Shown here one piece after another: positions 46,010 through 55,008 of a stretch of DNA of 64,000 nucleotides (its first letter is position 1; each line of letters opens with the position of its first letter). The translations under genes and the position numbers were made by a program. The stretch is from Barthelona sp. PCE (lineage: Eukaryota > Metamonada: BaSk clade). A model generated the notes under the pieces. The model was not told where the DNA came from, did not search any database, and saw nothing but the letters and a program-made list of their open reading frames with translations. The DNA lies in the NCBI GenBank assembly GCA_040285745.1, contig JAUFOR010000003.1:1523788-1587787 (forward strand). Direction: 5' to 3'.

Positions 46010-46972
46010 ATGGGTTGTTGCAAGGGTGGAAAGTGTTCCGAATCAAAAGAGGCTGAAGGCTGCCGTAAGTGTTGTGCCTGTCGAAAATTGTTAATTCCTC
46101 TTTTGTTCATTGCTATTGCGTTTTTTGTTTATGTATGTTAAAGAATACTCAAATGTGCAGGTTCTAATATTTAGAGACGCGTTCCCAGTGTCCATAAGGA
46201 AGTGAATGAAGCTATTGTTTACTTGAAGGGTCTTGCCCCCACAATTCCTTTAGAATTTGAGGTTTTCGTTAACAATCTTAAGCAAATCATCGGAAAGGGC
46301 CTCAAGTGTACCGAAACAATGGTTACCAAGAAGTTCCCTAACTTAACCAAGCCTTGGATTTATAAGGTTGTATTTTTCAGCACTCTGGTCGTCATCCAAT
46401 CTCTGTCCCTCCTCATTCTCCGTCTTGTCGCTTGTGCATTGTACAAGTGCTGCTTTATGAAGATGCTTATCAAATTCATCCGTGTTGCTTCCATGTTCGG
46501 TCTTACCATCGCCCTCACTGCATGGCTGGTACTCAGGGAGCAGGAGGAGCTCAACCCTCTGAAGTGGTTCGGTGCTCACCCTGAGACCGCCGCCCGCATC
46601 GGCTGTATCTTTGTCTCTCTTTACCTGGTTCTCGTCATCTCTCTAATGACCACTCCCTGCCGCGCCATGCAATCCATCTGGTTCACAGGTGTTATGCTCG
46701 ACGCTGCTTATTTCATCTGGAAGCTCGGGTCCAACTGGACTGTTTCCAAAATGCTCGTTGAGATTGGTCACCACCTCAAGCTCTTCACTGTCACATGTTG
46801 GTTCATGAGCTTTATCATCTTTGCTGTCCAAGCATGCCCCAAGTGCCACGGTAAGAAGAAGTGCTGCAAGTCAAAGTGTAAGTCAAAATGTGATAAGAAG
46901 ACAAAGTGCTGTGGCAAGAAATCTAAGTGCTGCAAGGGAAAATCCAAGAAGTGCTGCAAGAACAGAAAGTAA
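46010..46972 (+). CDS. Cys/Lys-rich four- or five-pass membrane protein (306 aa)
   Basis: Exons 46010..46132 and 46175..46972, joined in phase 0. The N-terminus MGCCKGGKCSESKEAEGCRK has Gly2 followed by Cys-Cys, a candidate N-myristoylation plus palmitoylation signal. The first hydrophobic segment LLIPLLFIAIAFFVY spans the intron junction. More follow (VVFFSTLVVIQSLSLLILRL; VASMFGLTIALTAWLVL; IGCIFVSLYLVLVISLM; LFTVTCWFMSFIIFAVQ). The C-terminal 40 residues are almost only Cys and Lys in CCK/CKSKC repeats, metallothionein-like. The second exon is GC-rich compared with the first. No known family. Metal binding or a membrane-tethered, acylated scaffold are both possible. Confidence 0.85.
46133..46174 (+). 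other. Spliceosomal intron, 42 bp (Cys-rich membrane protein)
   Basis: Begins GTATGTTAAAGAATA and ends GGTTCTAATATTTAG; contains a stop (TAA) in the open frame. Branch-like CTAAT with 7 nt from A to exon. Same 42-bp length as the SPAG6 intron. Confidence 0.85.
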
Positions 46973-47012
46973 GAGCGCTCTGCAATAAAACTGTTTAGTT
47001 TATTTTAATGTA

Positions 47013-48173
47013 CTAAAAAACATAACCCTCGCCGCAATAACTCTTGAGTGGGCTGACTTCAGCATGCGCTCCAGTCCAACTATGGTGAAGATCAAGTAGC
47101 ATCTGCTGGCCCTGCTCTGGTGTGTCCTTTGCGGCCCCATTAGCGTTCTTGAAAGGGCCAAACTCCACATGACGCTCGGTACGCATCACAGCGGTCTTGA
47201 CAGAACGCTCAAGAGCATCAAAAATAAACTTCTCAATCTTATAGGCGTTGGGTTCCTGAGGTTCGTACTCTTCTTCACAAGGAATCTTTTTATGAGCAAA
47301 ATGGTACGGGAGGGGTTCCTCTAAAAGAGATTTCATGAGGACAGTCGAGAAAATATGGTTTGCAATATTCGCCTCGGTGAACGGTGTGCAGTCCTCTTCC
47401 TCCTCAGGGAGTTCAGAGTATTCAACAACACGGACGCCTCCACCCCTGGCAATAATTGCTCCTGCTCGCTCTCTAGGGAGACGAAGTACTGACTTCAGGG
47501 CAGCGTCAGCCTCCTGCTTGTGCGTGTAGTGCATAAATATGGGGTCGCAAGGGAGAACAAGTACGTTATCAACGGAAAAAATGTGAACATACTCAATATT
47601 TCGTGACTCCAATTCGTGAACCGGAAAAACGCTGAAAATGGCACCATTACCGTCAGGGAGGTTAGTGAGGGTTCCATCTGGGTTGTTTAACAGCTCACCC
47701 TCCTTGTTCATGGCTGGAAGGCCTGTTTGAGAGAAGAAAATGACGTCTTCCTCAGAAAGCCCGAAGAAATCATTGGTCCGGAAGAATCTCTTTGTCTCTG
47801 CATCGTTCAACAAAGATGTCATGATGAAAAAGGGGATTCGAACACCGCTAAGCTTGTTCAAACGAAGGATACGCTCAGCAAACAATTGGAAAAGACTTTT
47901 GTTAGAGTGGGGTCCTGCAGGATACATTCCCTTGGGGTGGTCAAAACCAAGACGTGTTCCTTGACCTCCTGCCATGACACAAGCGCCACATAAATGCTCT
48001 TTCATAAACTCAATACCCTCATTGAATAAAACACCCATGTCACTCGTTGCAATGTTTTCGATTGAGAAGACTTCCTGAACAGCATCAATCGATTCTTTAC
48101 CTTCCAAAGCAGGATTTTCGATGTATGCCTTTAATTGCTCGCGAATGCTCTTAAAATCGACGTTTTCTCCCAT
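47013..48173 (-). CDS. UAP1: UDP-N-acetylglucosamine pyrophosphorylase (386 aa)
   Basis: The UTP-binding signature VMAGGQGTRLGFDHPKGMYP covers residues 67-86. Further conserved parts: IEYVHIFSVDNVLVLPCDPI (uridyl/sugar site), EKFIFDALERSVKTAVM and EFGPFKNANGAAKDTPEQ. The enzyme makes UDP-GlcNAc from UTP and GlcNAc-1-phosphate, the donor for N-glycan core, GPI anchors and chitin-type polymers; this fits with OST48 in the same window. Shorter than animal UAP1 (about 505-520 aa), mostly at the N-terminus, with the catalytic core complete. Confidence 0.96.
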   Translation of the reverse strand: MGENVDFKSIREQLKAYIENPALEGKESIDAVQEVFSIENIATSDMGVLFNEGIEFMKEHLCGACVMAGGQGTRLGFDHPKGMYPAGPHSNKSLFQLFAERILRLNKLSGVRIPFFIMTSLLNDAETKRFFRTNDFFGLSEEDVIFFSQTGLPAMNKEGELLNNPDGTLTNLPDGNGAIFSVFPVHELESRNIEYVHIFSVDNVLVLPCDPIFMHYTHKQEADAALKSVLRLPRERAGAIIARGGGVRVVEYSELPEEEEDCTPFTEANIANHIFSTVLMKSLLEEPLPYHFAHKKIPCEEEYEPQEPNAYKIEKFIFDALERSVKTAVMRTERHVEFGPFKNANGAAKDTPEQGQQMLLDLHHSWTGAHAEVSPLKSYCGEGYVF

Positions 48174-48611
48174 TTGATATATATTTCGTGTTACTACGAT
48201 ATGAATGAAGACAAAAATTGTGAAACATAGCAGTAAAAAAGCAATACAAAAAGAATACGGTGAACAGTCTTAATTCTTTGAGCACACTCATTTGTTCAAA
48301 TAATTATTGAATAAATTGTTTTTATACGCCAATATTATGAAACTCGTGATTCTATGTTCTTTATTCGTCCATTCCAAATTAACACCCGTGATACTCGTTA
48401 TTTGCTCCTGAAGGACTAAAAAAATATTTTCAAATACTCTAATTAGATATACTACAAAATATCTGCTCAATACATCACATTAAAATGATTTAATATATGC
48501 TTTGAGGTCGAATAAACGATAAATGAACCGATTCAAAGACGCTTAAAGACTTTAGTATTCAATTAGTATTGTAAACAATTTTCTTTCCTTTTCAACGTAT
48601 ATCATTAGAAA
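48174..48611. other. Divergent intergenic region (438 bp)
   Basis: AT-rich spacer between the UAP1 and AP-4 epsilon starts, expected to contain both promoters. A 60-codon minus-strand frame at 48288-48470 has no recognisable product. Nothing else seen. Confidence 0.5.
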
Positions 48612-51180
48612 ATGAGCGTTCCCCAAATGTCAAAGTCGCTCTTCGACTATATTAAACGAATCGGTGAAGCTAGATTTAAGAACGTGTGTTTTTTTTTTCA
48701 TAAAAAACCATATCTGTGGGTTTTTGTGCAATGTACAAGCATCTAACGTTTAGACTGAGAAGGGTGTCATGCGTAAAGAACTCACTGACCTCAAAAAGAA
48801 GTGTGAGGGTTTTAACAAGTTGAACGAAAAAGCACTCGGTGAGCTTATGATCCGTCTCATTTACTCGGATTTACTGGGCTATGATATTAAGTTTGGCCAC
48901 TTTGCAGTCGTTCAAGCTTGCGCCAACTCAAATCCGTTTGTGAAGCAACTTGCATTTTTAGCCCTAACTCAGTTTTTCTCTCCTGAGCATGAGTTCAGTG
49001 TTCTGACAATTGCAAGTATCCAAGACGACCTGGAAACTAACAGCCCTTGTGCCATTAACACAGCTTTAACTGCATTGGCCAATGTTGCCAACACACAGTA
49101 CTTGCCATCGCTTATCCCCCAGGTTCTTCAGTTGTTGTCCCATAGAGACGACTCGGTTGTCATTCATGCACTGAACACGTTGACGCTTGTTTTTGATCGA
49201 TATGAGACCGATGATGCACTCATTTTTTTCAGCGACAACATTGGCGAGCTGAACCGCTGCCTGTCCCACTCCAACCTGATGGTCGTCAATGGCGTCCTTG
49301 AGGTGTTCAAGGGCGTCGCTAAGCTCGACGCTTCTCTGTTATACGATGGCGTGGGCACCATCTGTAATCAAATGACTGAGATATTGCATTCCCGCACCCT
49401 CCCCAAGAACAACTATCACAACATCACAGCGCCGTGGTTCATCTGCACCGGCCTCGAGCTTCTAGGGCTCATATGCAAGGATAATCATGAGCACTCCAAT
49501 AAGGTTTATCAGGTTCTGAGCCTCCTGTACAGACAGTACGCCAAATCTCTTCCAGACACCACCGAGAACAGTTTGTTTGCGATCTTCTACGCATTCTGCT
49601 TCTGTGTTAGCCAGATTTATCCCAGCGACGCATACCTCCAAAACGCAAATGAGATTGTGACAATCTTCCTCGCACACAACGCAGCGCGCGTTAAGTACCT
49701 TGGCTTGAAGGCCCTCGACCTGCTCCTCTGTCAAGATAGCGCAATTGCACTCAGGCATCAGGAAAGCATTCTCGAGGCACTAGATTCCGAAGACATCACC
49801 CTGCGCCAGCTCTCTTTCGAGCTCTTGTTCAAAATTGCAGACGGAACTAACATTGAACACATCTCCAAGCGCTTCCGTGCCTTTATTAAGCTGGAATTCA
49901 ACGCAGAATCGAAAATGAGTTTGATGCTTCAGTACGCCGGTCTCTGCTCCCGCCTCGCTCCCTCTGGTGAGTGGTATATCGAGGCCATCAGCATTCTTCT
50001 GGCTTATGCCCCAGAAAACAGCAGCGAGCAACACTTGGAAGAGCTGGCTACTGCCCTCAGTACTGTCCTCAAGGATGGCACAGGTGATGCGGTCACTGAT
50101 GACCAGCTTCGTGACTTTGCCGTCGACTTCTTCGCCCAAACAATCCTCAACCAGAATGGAAGCATCACCCCAACCATGATTAATTCGTACCTTCTCCGCG
50201 TTTTCTTCTTTGTCTTTGCAGAGTACTCTGCGTACGCCACGAACATCGAGGATGTTAACAATGCAATCAGCGTTGCCTTACGCCTCCCTGCCGCTTATCA
50301 GTCTGCTGAGGCGCTTGCCGTCGTAATTGACTTGATCGTCGTCATGCTTGACCGTGTTGAGCTTGATATCGACTCTGTCATCTCCTCAATTACCCGTGCT
50401 AGAGCTCTGTTGGATAAAACACCGCTACTAGACTCTGCTTACAAGCGTTTCCGCGCAGTCATTGATCGTCGTACAGCTAACCTATATCAAACACCTCAGT
50501 TCTCCGCCGTCTTTGACGTCTCTGTTCTGGAACAGTTCACAGTCGCTGCCTTAGATGGTGGTGAGGACGAGTATGTCAGCCGCGATGAGCGCGATCACCT
50601 AAGCGTTGCTATGCAGGTTGAGAATGTACGTTTCGAAGCTGAACCTTCTACCGAAAAGAAGCCAGAGCCTACACGAGCTACCATCACTGCAAAGGCTACT
50701 GCGTCTAATGATGGTGGTCTCTTCAGCGGGCTGGCAGTTAGTGGACCGTGGGGTTCTAAAACTGAAGCTGCCAAGCCGAAGGAGGAGAGTCCTGAGAAGC
50801 CAAAGCCCAAAACAAACCTGTTTGAGGGTCTCATGGGTTCTCCTGTTTCATCAAAGGAGGAAGCACCTAAGCCCAAGCGCGATATGGACCTCTTTGGCTC
50901 TCTTGCATCACCAGTTGAGAAGGTTACTGAAATTTCCTCCGTAAAGGTCGAAGAGAAGCCAAAGAAGGGCCTTCTTGATTTCCTTGATACGCCTGTCGTC
51001 GCTAATGAGCCTACACCTGCTTCTGTGGTTGAGAGTCCAGTACCAAAACCCAAGCCCAAGAAGAATGATCTTTTTGATTTACTTGGCACTGCACCCAAAA
51101 ACAACTCACCTGTGCAACCTGTAACTCAACCCACACCCAAGAAGACCAACACCAAGGATCTTTTGGATTTCTTCGATTAA
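48612..51180 (+). CDS. AP4E1: AP-4 adaptor complex epsilon subunit without an ear domain (832 aa)
   Basis: Exons 48612..48683 and 48754..51180. The N-terminus MSVPQMSKSLFDYIKRIGEA matches the AP-4 epsilon opening ('SKEFLDLIKSIGEARSKAEE'). It is followed by ELMIRLIYSDLLGYDIKFGH and an adaptin helical solenoid to about residue 640. The closest adaptin class is epsilon rather than gamma, alpha or delta, judged by pattern. After the trunk comes a Pro/Lys/Glu-rich hinge with six short hydrophobic motifs (GLFSGLAVS, NLFEGLMGS, DLFGSLAS, GLLDFLDT, DLFDLLGT, DLLDFF), and the protein ends there. No appendage (ear) domain is present. AP-4 sorts cargo at the trans-Golgi network. Confidence 0.88.
48684..48753 (+). 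other. Spliceosomal intron, 70 bp (AP-4 epsilon)
   Basis: Begins GTGTGTTTTTTTTTTC, a variant 5' site, and ends GCATCTAACGTTTAG. Phase 0 join restores FKN-TEKGVMRKEL. Branch-like CTAAC with 7 nt from A to exon. Confidence 0.82.
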
Positions 51181-51199
51181 AGTTAGTAAAAATGTCAGT

Positions 51200-53062
51200 T
51201 TACAAATACAATAAATTGTTTGAAAAATTTTTATGTATTTCAATCTCTGTTGCTTGCAAAGCATCAAGCACACTAATCCTTTTCACTGATATCTCAAAAG
51301 CAGAATAATCGTCCTTAAACGTCAGATACTCAACTTGAACCATGTACTCTTCCAACCTTTTCGAGACTTTTAGCAGACGCTCTCTTTGATCTGAACCATA
51401 AAAGTTATCAGAATCACCAATCTTCCACGGTAATTTCATGATATCTACCACACTACCACTGCCTTCTTCATATCTGTAAAGCTGATCACCCACCACAAAA
51501 ATATCCTTATCTACAAACATAAACAGACTGTTAGGGCCTTCAAATGGTATCAATCGCACCATACGATCAACTATCACACATAAATTAAGCTTCGAATCAT
51601 CCCCAAAACCAATTCTAAGCAAAGCCAAGCTCTCACAGTACTGATTAGTTTCTAATGTGGTTCTCATACCAACAAACTTGTGATACTGCCAGTCAACCGT
51701 ATCGTTGATATTATTCAAGATAATCACCGCAAAGTAGTGTGAACCGCCAATCCACAACACATTGCGGCGCATACTCAAGGACATTGGGCTTTGATAAATA
51801 CCATCTATAAACCCACACTCATGATATACATTCCCGTTCAATTTAACCCCTGAATCATCAATATATGCACAATGTATACTATTTGCACATACTGAACAGG
51901 CAAATTCTTCGTAATGATATGAAAAAACCTCCTTCTTCCCAAAATAAACAACAAGATTGTTTTCATTACAATACGCATGCGCTATCTCACCCTCCACATC
52001 AACGCTGACCCAAACAAGATCCTTTGTTTCAAAAACATTAACATTACACGTAAACAAATACATTTTGGGGATTCTTAATAAGAAATCGTAATACAAAACA
52101 TGAGCACTTGAATAAAAAGCCAAACAAGGTCTTGGATCCAAACTCAATTCACATTTGACGTCATTTATGATCGAAAACATAGTATCTGGCACGTCCATGA
52201 TGCTAAAAGGATAAAAAGCGCCATCATGATACATATACATTTCTCCATCGATGTTAAGAACATTTTTTGCAAAAATACTCGACACATCTACCGCAATGAT
52301 ACCCTCATCATCTCGAAATATACAGTTGTTCCAATTAGTAAAGTAGCGTTGCCCACCTGATATGAATGTAACACGATGCAAGCGACCAAAAAAATTCTTT
52401 GCAACGGGAGAGCGAACATCAACTCTCTCAACATGAACCCCTCCCTCATCAACTTTAATAAATAATGAACCTCCTAATGATTCAAAGCATCTAGTTGTGT
52501 TGTTTCTGTCTAAAACATCGTAGTTCTTGGTTGTAAAATCAAATATCTTACCCACCAACACAAACTCAAGACTCTTATCCTTTTTGAGAACTAATATGCC
52601 CATCTGCCCCCTTCTTGCTCCAAAAAAGAAAGGATGATTCGCTTTATGTTCGAAAATAATGTCCTGGAATGTGATTATCTCTCCAGTTTCAATGCAGTAA
52701 AAACAATTTCCATAACGATCAAGAATGTACAAGTCTTTAACATATGACAGCGTTTTAAAGTTGTTCACCGTTTCGTTTTCAATAACACATGATTTGACAT
52801 GAACCATTTCATCATTCTTCAGTTCATGGTATTGAACAAAAATCAATCCTTCTCTTCTTTGCAATGAGGCATATAATGATTCGCTGTATGCGCATTTGGA
52901 CATCACACCGGTTGGATTGTAAGGAATCTTTCTGTTTTTGTCAAGCATAACTATAAAATGTGGAAGAACATCAGAGCTTTCTGATAAAAACAATGCAAAA
53001 TCAATGTTCGCACATATTGCATTACTTGCCCTTGTTTGAATAATGGAAGGAGGCCTTGGCAT
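51200..53062 (-). CDS. MPR-family protein (620 aa)
   Basis: Starts MPRPPSIIQTRASNAICANI. The whole protein is built of short beta strands and turns with frequent Tyr, Phe, Asp and Gly, such as KVDEGGVHVERVDVRS and FVVGDQLYRYEEGSGSVVDI. The last 130 residues align by eye with the gene at 55009 (FVVGDQLYRYEEGSGSVVDI versus VFFGGKVYCLGSAGVERVID, and YMVQVEYLTF versus GFEVKLDIAKF). No signal peptide, transmembrane segment or catalytic motif is visible. I infer a beta-propeller-like or all-beta fold, function unknown. Convergent with AP-4 epsilon (19 bp). Confidence 0.82.
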   Translation of the reverse strand: MPRPPSIIQTRASNAICANIDFALFLSESSDVLPHFIVMLDKNRKIPYNPTGVMSKCAYSESLYASLQRREGLIFVQYHELKNDEMVHVKSCVIENETVNNFKTLSYVKDLYILDRYGNCFYCIETGEIITFQDIIFEHKANHPFFFGARRGQMGILVLKKDKSLEFVLVGKIFDFTTKNYDVLDRNNTTRCFESLGGSLFIKVDEGGVHVERVDVRSPVAKNFFGRLHRVTFISGGQRYFTNWNNCIFRDDEGIIAVDVSSIFAKNVLNIDGEMYMYHDGAFYPFSIMDVPDTMFSIINDVKCELSLDPRPCLAFYSSAHVLYYDFLLRIPKMYLFTCNVNVFETKDLVWVSVDVEGEIAHAYCNENNLVVYFGKKEVFSYHYEEFACSVCANSIHCAYIDDSGVKLNGNVYHECGFIDGIYQSPMSLSMRRNVLWIGGSHYFAVIILNNINDTVDWQYHKFVGMRTTLETNQYCESLALLRIGFGDDSKLNLCVIVDRMVRLIPFEGPNSLFMFVDKDIFVVGDQLYRYEEGSGSVVDIMKLPWKIGDSDNFYGSDQRERLLKVSKRLEEYMVQVEYLTFKDDYSAFEISVKRISVLDALQATEIEIHKNFSNNLLYL

Positions 53063-53327
53063 TAATTAGCACAATGAAAAGAAAGAAGAAAAGGAAAGCT
53101 GAAACAAAATCTGTTTCAAAGCTGACATTGTGGTTTGAAAGGTTGAACAAAGGTCTTATAGCGATAATTTTCAACAAACAAAAAAACTATCACATGCACA
53201 GCAATTTGTGGGTTGTTCGTCAGATTTAATCGTTAAATTATTCATTTAACTCCGATTGTATGAAAATTCGAATTCTAAAAGTCAAAATTGCCACTGTTTT
53301 CTTTTTTTAACTCTTTTTTTCATTATA

Positions 53328-54251
53328 ATGTCGGAAAACGTCGTCGTTTCATTGTCACAGGCTTTAAAGTCCGTTGAGAAGGTTGAAAGGAATACCCGAC
53401 CAGTGGTTGGTGATAGAAGAAACAGAAAACAGCGTAAAACAGCTAAGCAACACGCAGTTTCAAGGGAAGACCAGAACAGACGCACAGCATTCGTGGGAAA
53501 TGTACCACTGGAGATTAGCAGAAAGGCATTCTCCAAGTTTTTACTTAAAAATGAGGTTGATTACGAAAGTTTTCGATTCAGATCTCGTCCAAAGCGCCTT
53601 GAAACAAAGAAGAACGCTGAAAAGGAGGAAGAAGAGGAAGAAGAAATCATTCACACTAAAAATTCTCAAAACATTTACGTTGTCATGAAGGACCTCGAGG
53701 GTTTGGAGAAGTTGGTACAGTTGAATGGCATTGAGCTGTCCACCCACAAGCTAAAGATTGATTTCGCTGATAAGAAGAAATCCGAGAGGCAGTTCGACAG
53801 CAAGAGAACACTGTTCATAGGCAATCTTCCAAAGGTCGTGGTTGAGGACGTATTTCTGTTCTTCCTCAACGAGACATGCGGCTTTGAAGAGGATGGCTCT
53901 GTTGAAAGCGTTCGAATCGTACGTGATGAACGCACAGATGAATGCAAAGGTTTCGGTTACGTACGGTTCTCAAACGATTTAAACACTATGCTTGCCAGAA
54001 AGCGCCTTGAAGGTGCTGAGTTTGGTGATAAAAAGCTTCGTGTTGAGAAATGTCACAGCTTGAAGCGCCAAAAAGAACAAAAAATTGAAAAAGCAAAAGA
54101 TGAGAAAAAGAAGCAGTATGAAAAGCGTAAACAGACGCAACGTATCAAAAATGAGAAAGCAAGAAAGCGTACTGGCTTTATGGGCCAGAAAGCTTCAGCT
54201 GATAAACCTCTGAAATTACAAAGAACCTATAAGAAAAACAGACGTAAATAG
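53328..54251 (+). CDS. RBM34: RBM34/Nop12-type nucleolar double-RRM protein (307 aa)
   Basis: The start at 53328 (MSENVVVSLSQALKSVEKVE) is used; the earlier ATG adds AT-rich hydrophobic codons. RRM1 lies at about 50-150 (RTAFVGNVPLEISRKAFSKF, VDYESFRFRSRPKR; NIYVVMKD) with an acidic Glu-rich loop. RRM2 is at about 163-245 (RTLFIGNLPKVVVEDVFLFF, VESVRIVRDERTDECKGFGY, VRF). The FRFRSxxPK and VRIVRDxxTxxxKGFGY elements are typical of RBM34/Nop12, a 60S ribosome biogenesis factor. A very basic C-terminus (KKKQYEKRKQTQRIKNEKAR) suits nucleolar localisation. Confidence 0.92.
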   Translation: MSENVVVSLSQALKSVEKVERNTRPVVGDRRNRKQRKTAKQHAVSREDQNRRTAFVGNVPLEISRKAFSKFLLKNEVDYESFRFRSRPKRLETKKNAEKEEEEEEEIIHTKNSQNIYVVMKDLEGLEKLVQLNGIELSTHKLKIDFADKKKSERQFDSKRTLFIGNLPKVVVEDVFLFFLNETCGFEEDGSVESVRIVRDERTDECKGFGYVRFSNDLNTMLARKRLEGAEFGDKKLRVEKCHSLKRQKEQKIEKAKDEKKKQYEKRKQTQRIKNEKARKRTGFMGQKASADKPLKLQRTYKKNRRK

Positions 54252-54276
54252 TACCTTTTGAAAAATAAACAAGTTT

Positions 54277-54816
54277 TTACAGCTTTAAAGATAACCTTTG
54301 GATGTGTGTCATTTGTTTCCGCTTCTTCTTCTTGCCTAATGTACGAGAAGAAGGGGATTTTGCGAGAACAACACTATCTGTTGTCAAATCCAGTTTAATT
54401 GCTGCTTCCCTCTTATGCCTTGGCCGATCTTCTTTCTCTTTACGAGTTTGTACAACAGAAAATCGGCTCTTCTTCACAGAACGAGGTGTTTCATCCACAC
54501 GCAGTTTTTGTTGCTGCGGTTTGTGTTGTGTGGGTGATATGTGGCGGACAGGATGAGCATTGCTAAGCCTTTCTTTCAGCTCATTGTTCTCTTTTTCAAG
54601 ACAAAAACTTTTGTACTCTAACTCATCAATTCGCTGTTCTAAAGCTTTTATCTTCTCAAGAGCAGCATTTTGTGACGGTTGATTCTCAGATATACTTGAT
54701 GAATAACGTTTAACTGGACTTGGATTTGTGTTTGAATTTTGTTTCCGAGTTGGCTTGGGCGTTACGATTAATTCAGGATTACGCAACCGTTCTAGCAACT
54801 TCGAGGCATCAAACAT
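54277..54816 (-). CDS. Basic coiled-coil hypothetical protein (179 aa)
   Basis: MFDASKLLERLRNPELIVTP opens the protein, followed by a Ser/Asn/Pro-rich segment. A coiled coil of about 40 residues (LEKIKALEQRIDELEYKSFC, LEKENNELKERL) comes next, and then a basic tail with ETPRSVKKSRFSVVQTRKEK and GKKKKRKQM. Possible nuclear localisation and S/T-P kinase sites. No family recognised. Convergent with RBM34 (25 bp). Confidence 0.65.
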   Translation of the reverse strand: MFDASKLLERLRNPELIVTPKPTRKQNSNTNPSPVKRYSSSISENQPSQNAALEKIKALEQRIDELEYKSFCLEKENNELKERLSNAHPVRHISPTQHKPQQQKLRVDETPRSVKKSRFSVVQTRKEKEDRPRHKREAAIKLDLTTDSVVLAKSPSSRTLGKKKKRKQMTHIQRLSLKL

Positions 54817-55008
54817 GATACCTTTTAAGTGTAAATGTCAAAGAGAAGGGAAAATTGCGATAACACTTGAACAAATCTTCAACAATGCTCGACCGGATTG
54901 TCATCACTTATATATATTTCAATGCCACATTTCAATGTTGAAAATTTCCAAGTACTTGTAAAACACTTTTTCTACTATCTCAATCGCTTTTTTTTTGAAC
55001 TAATCCAC

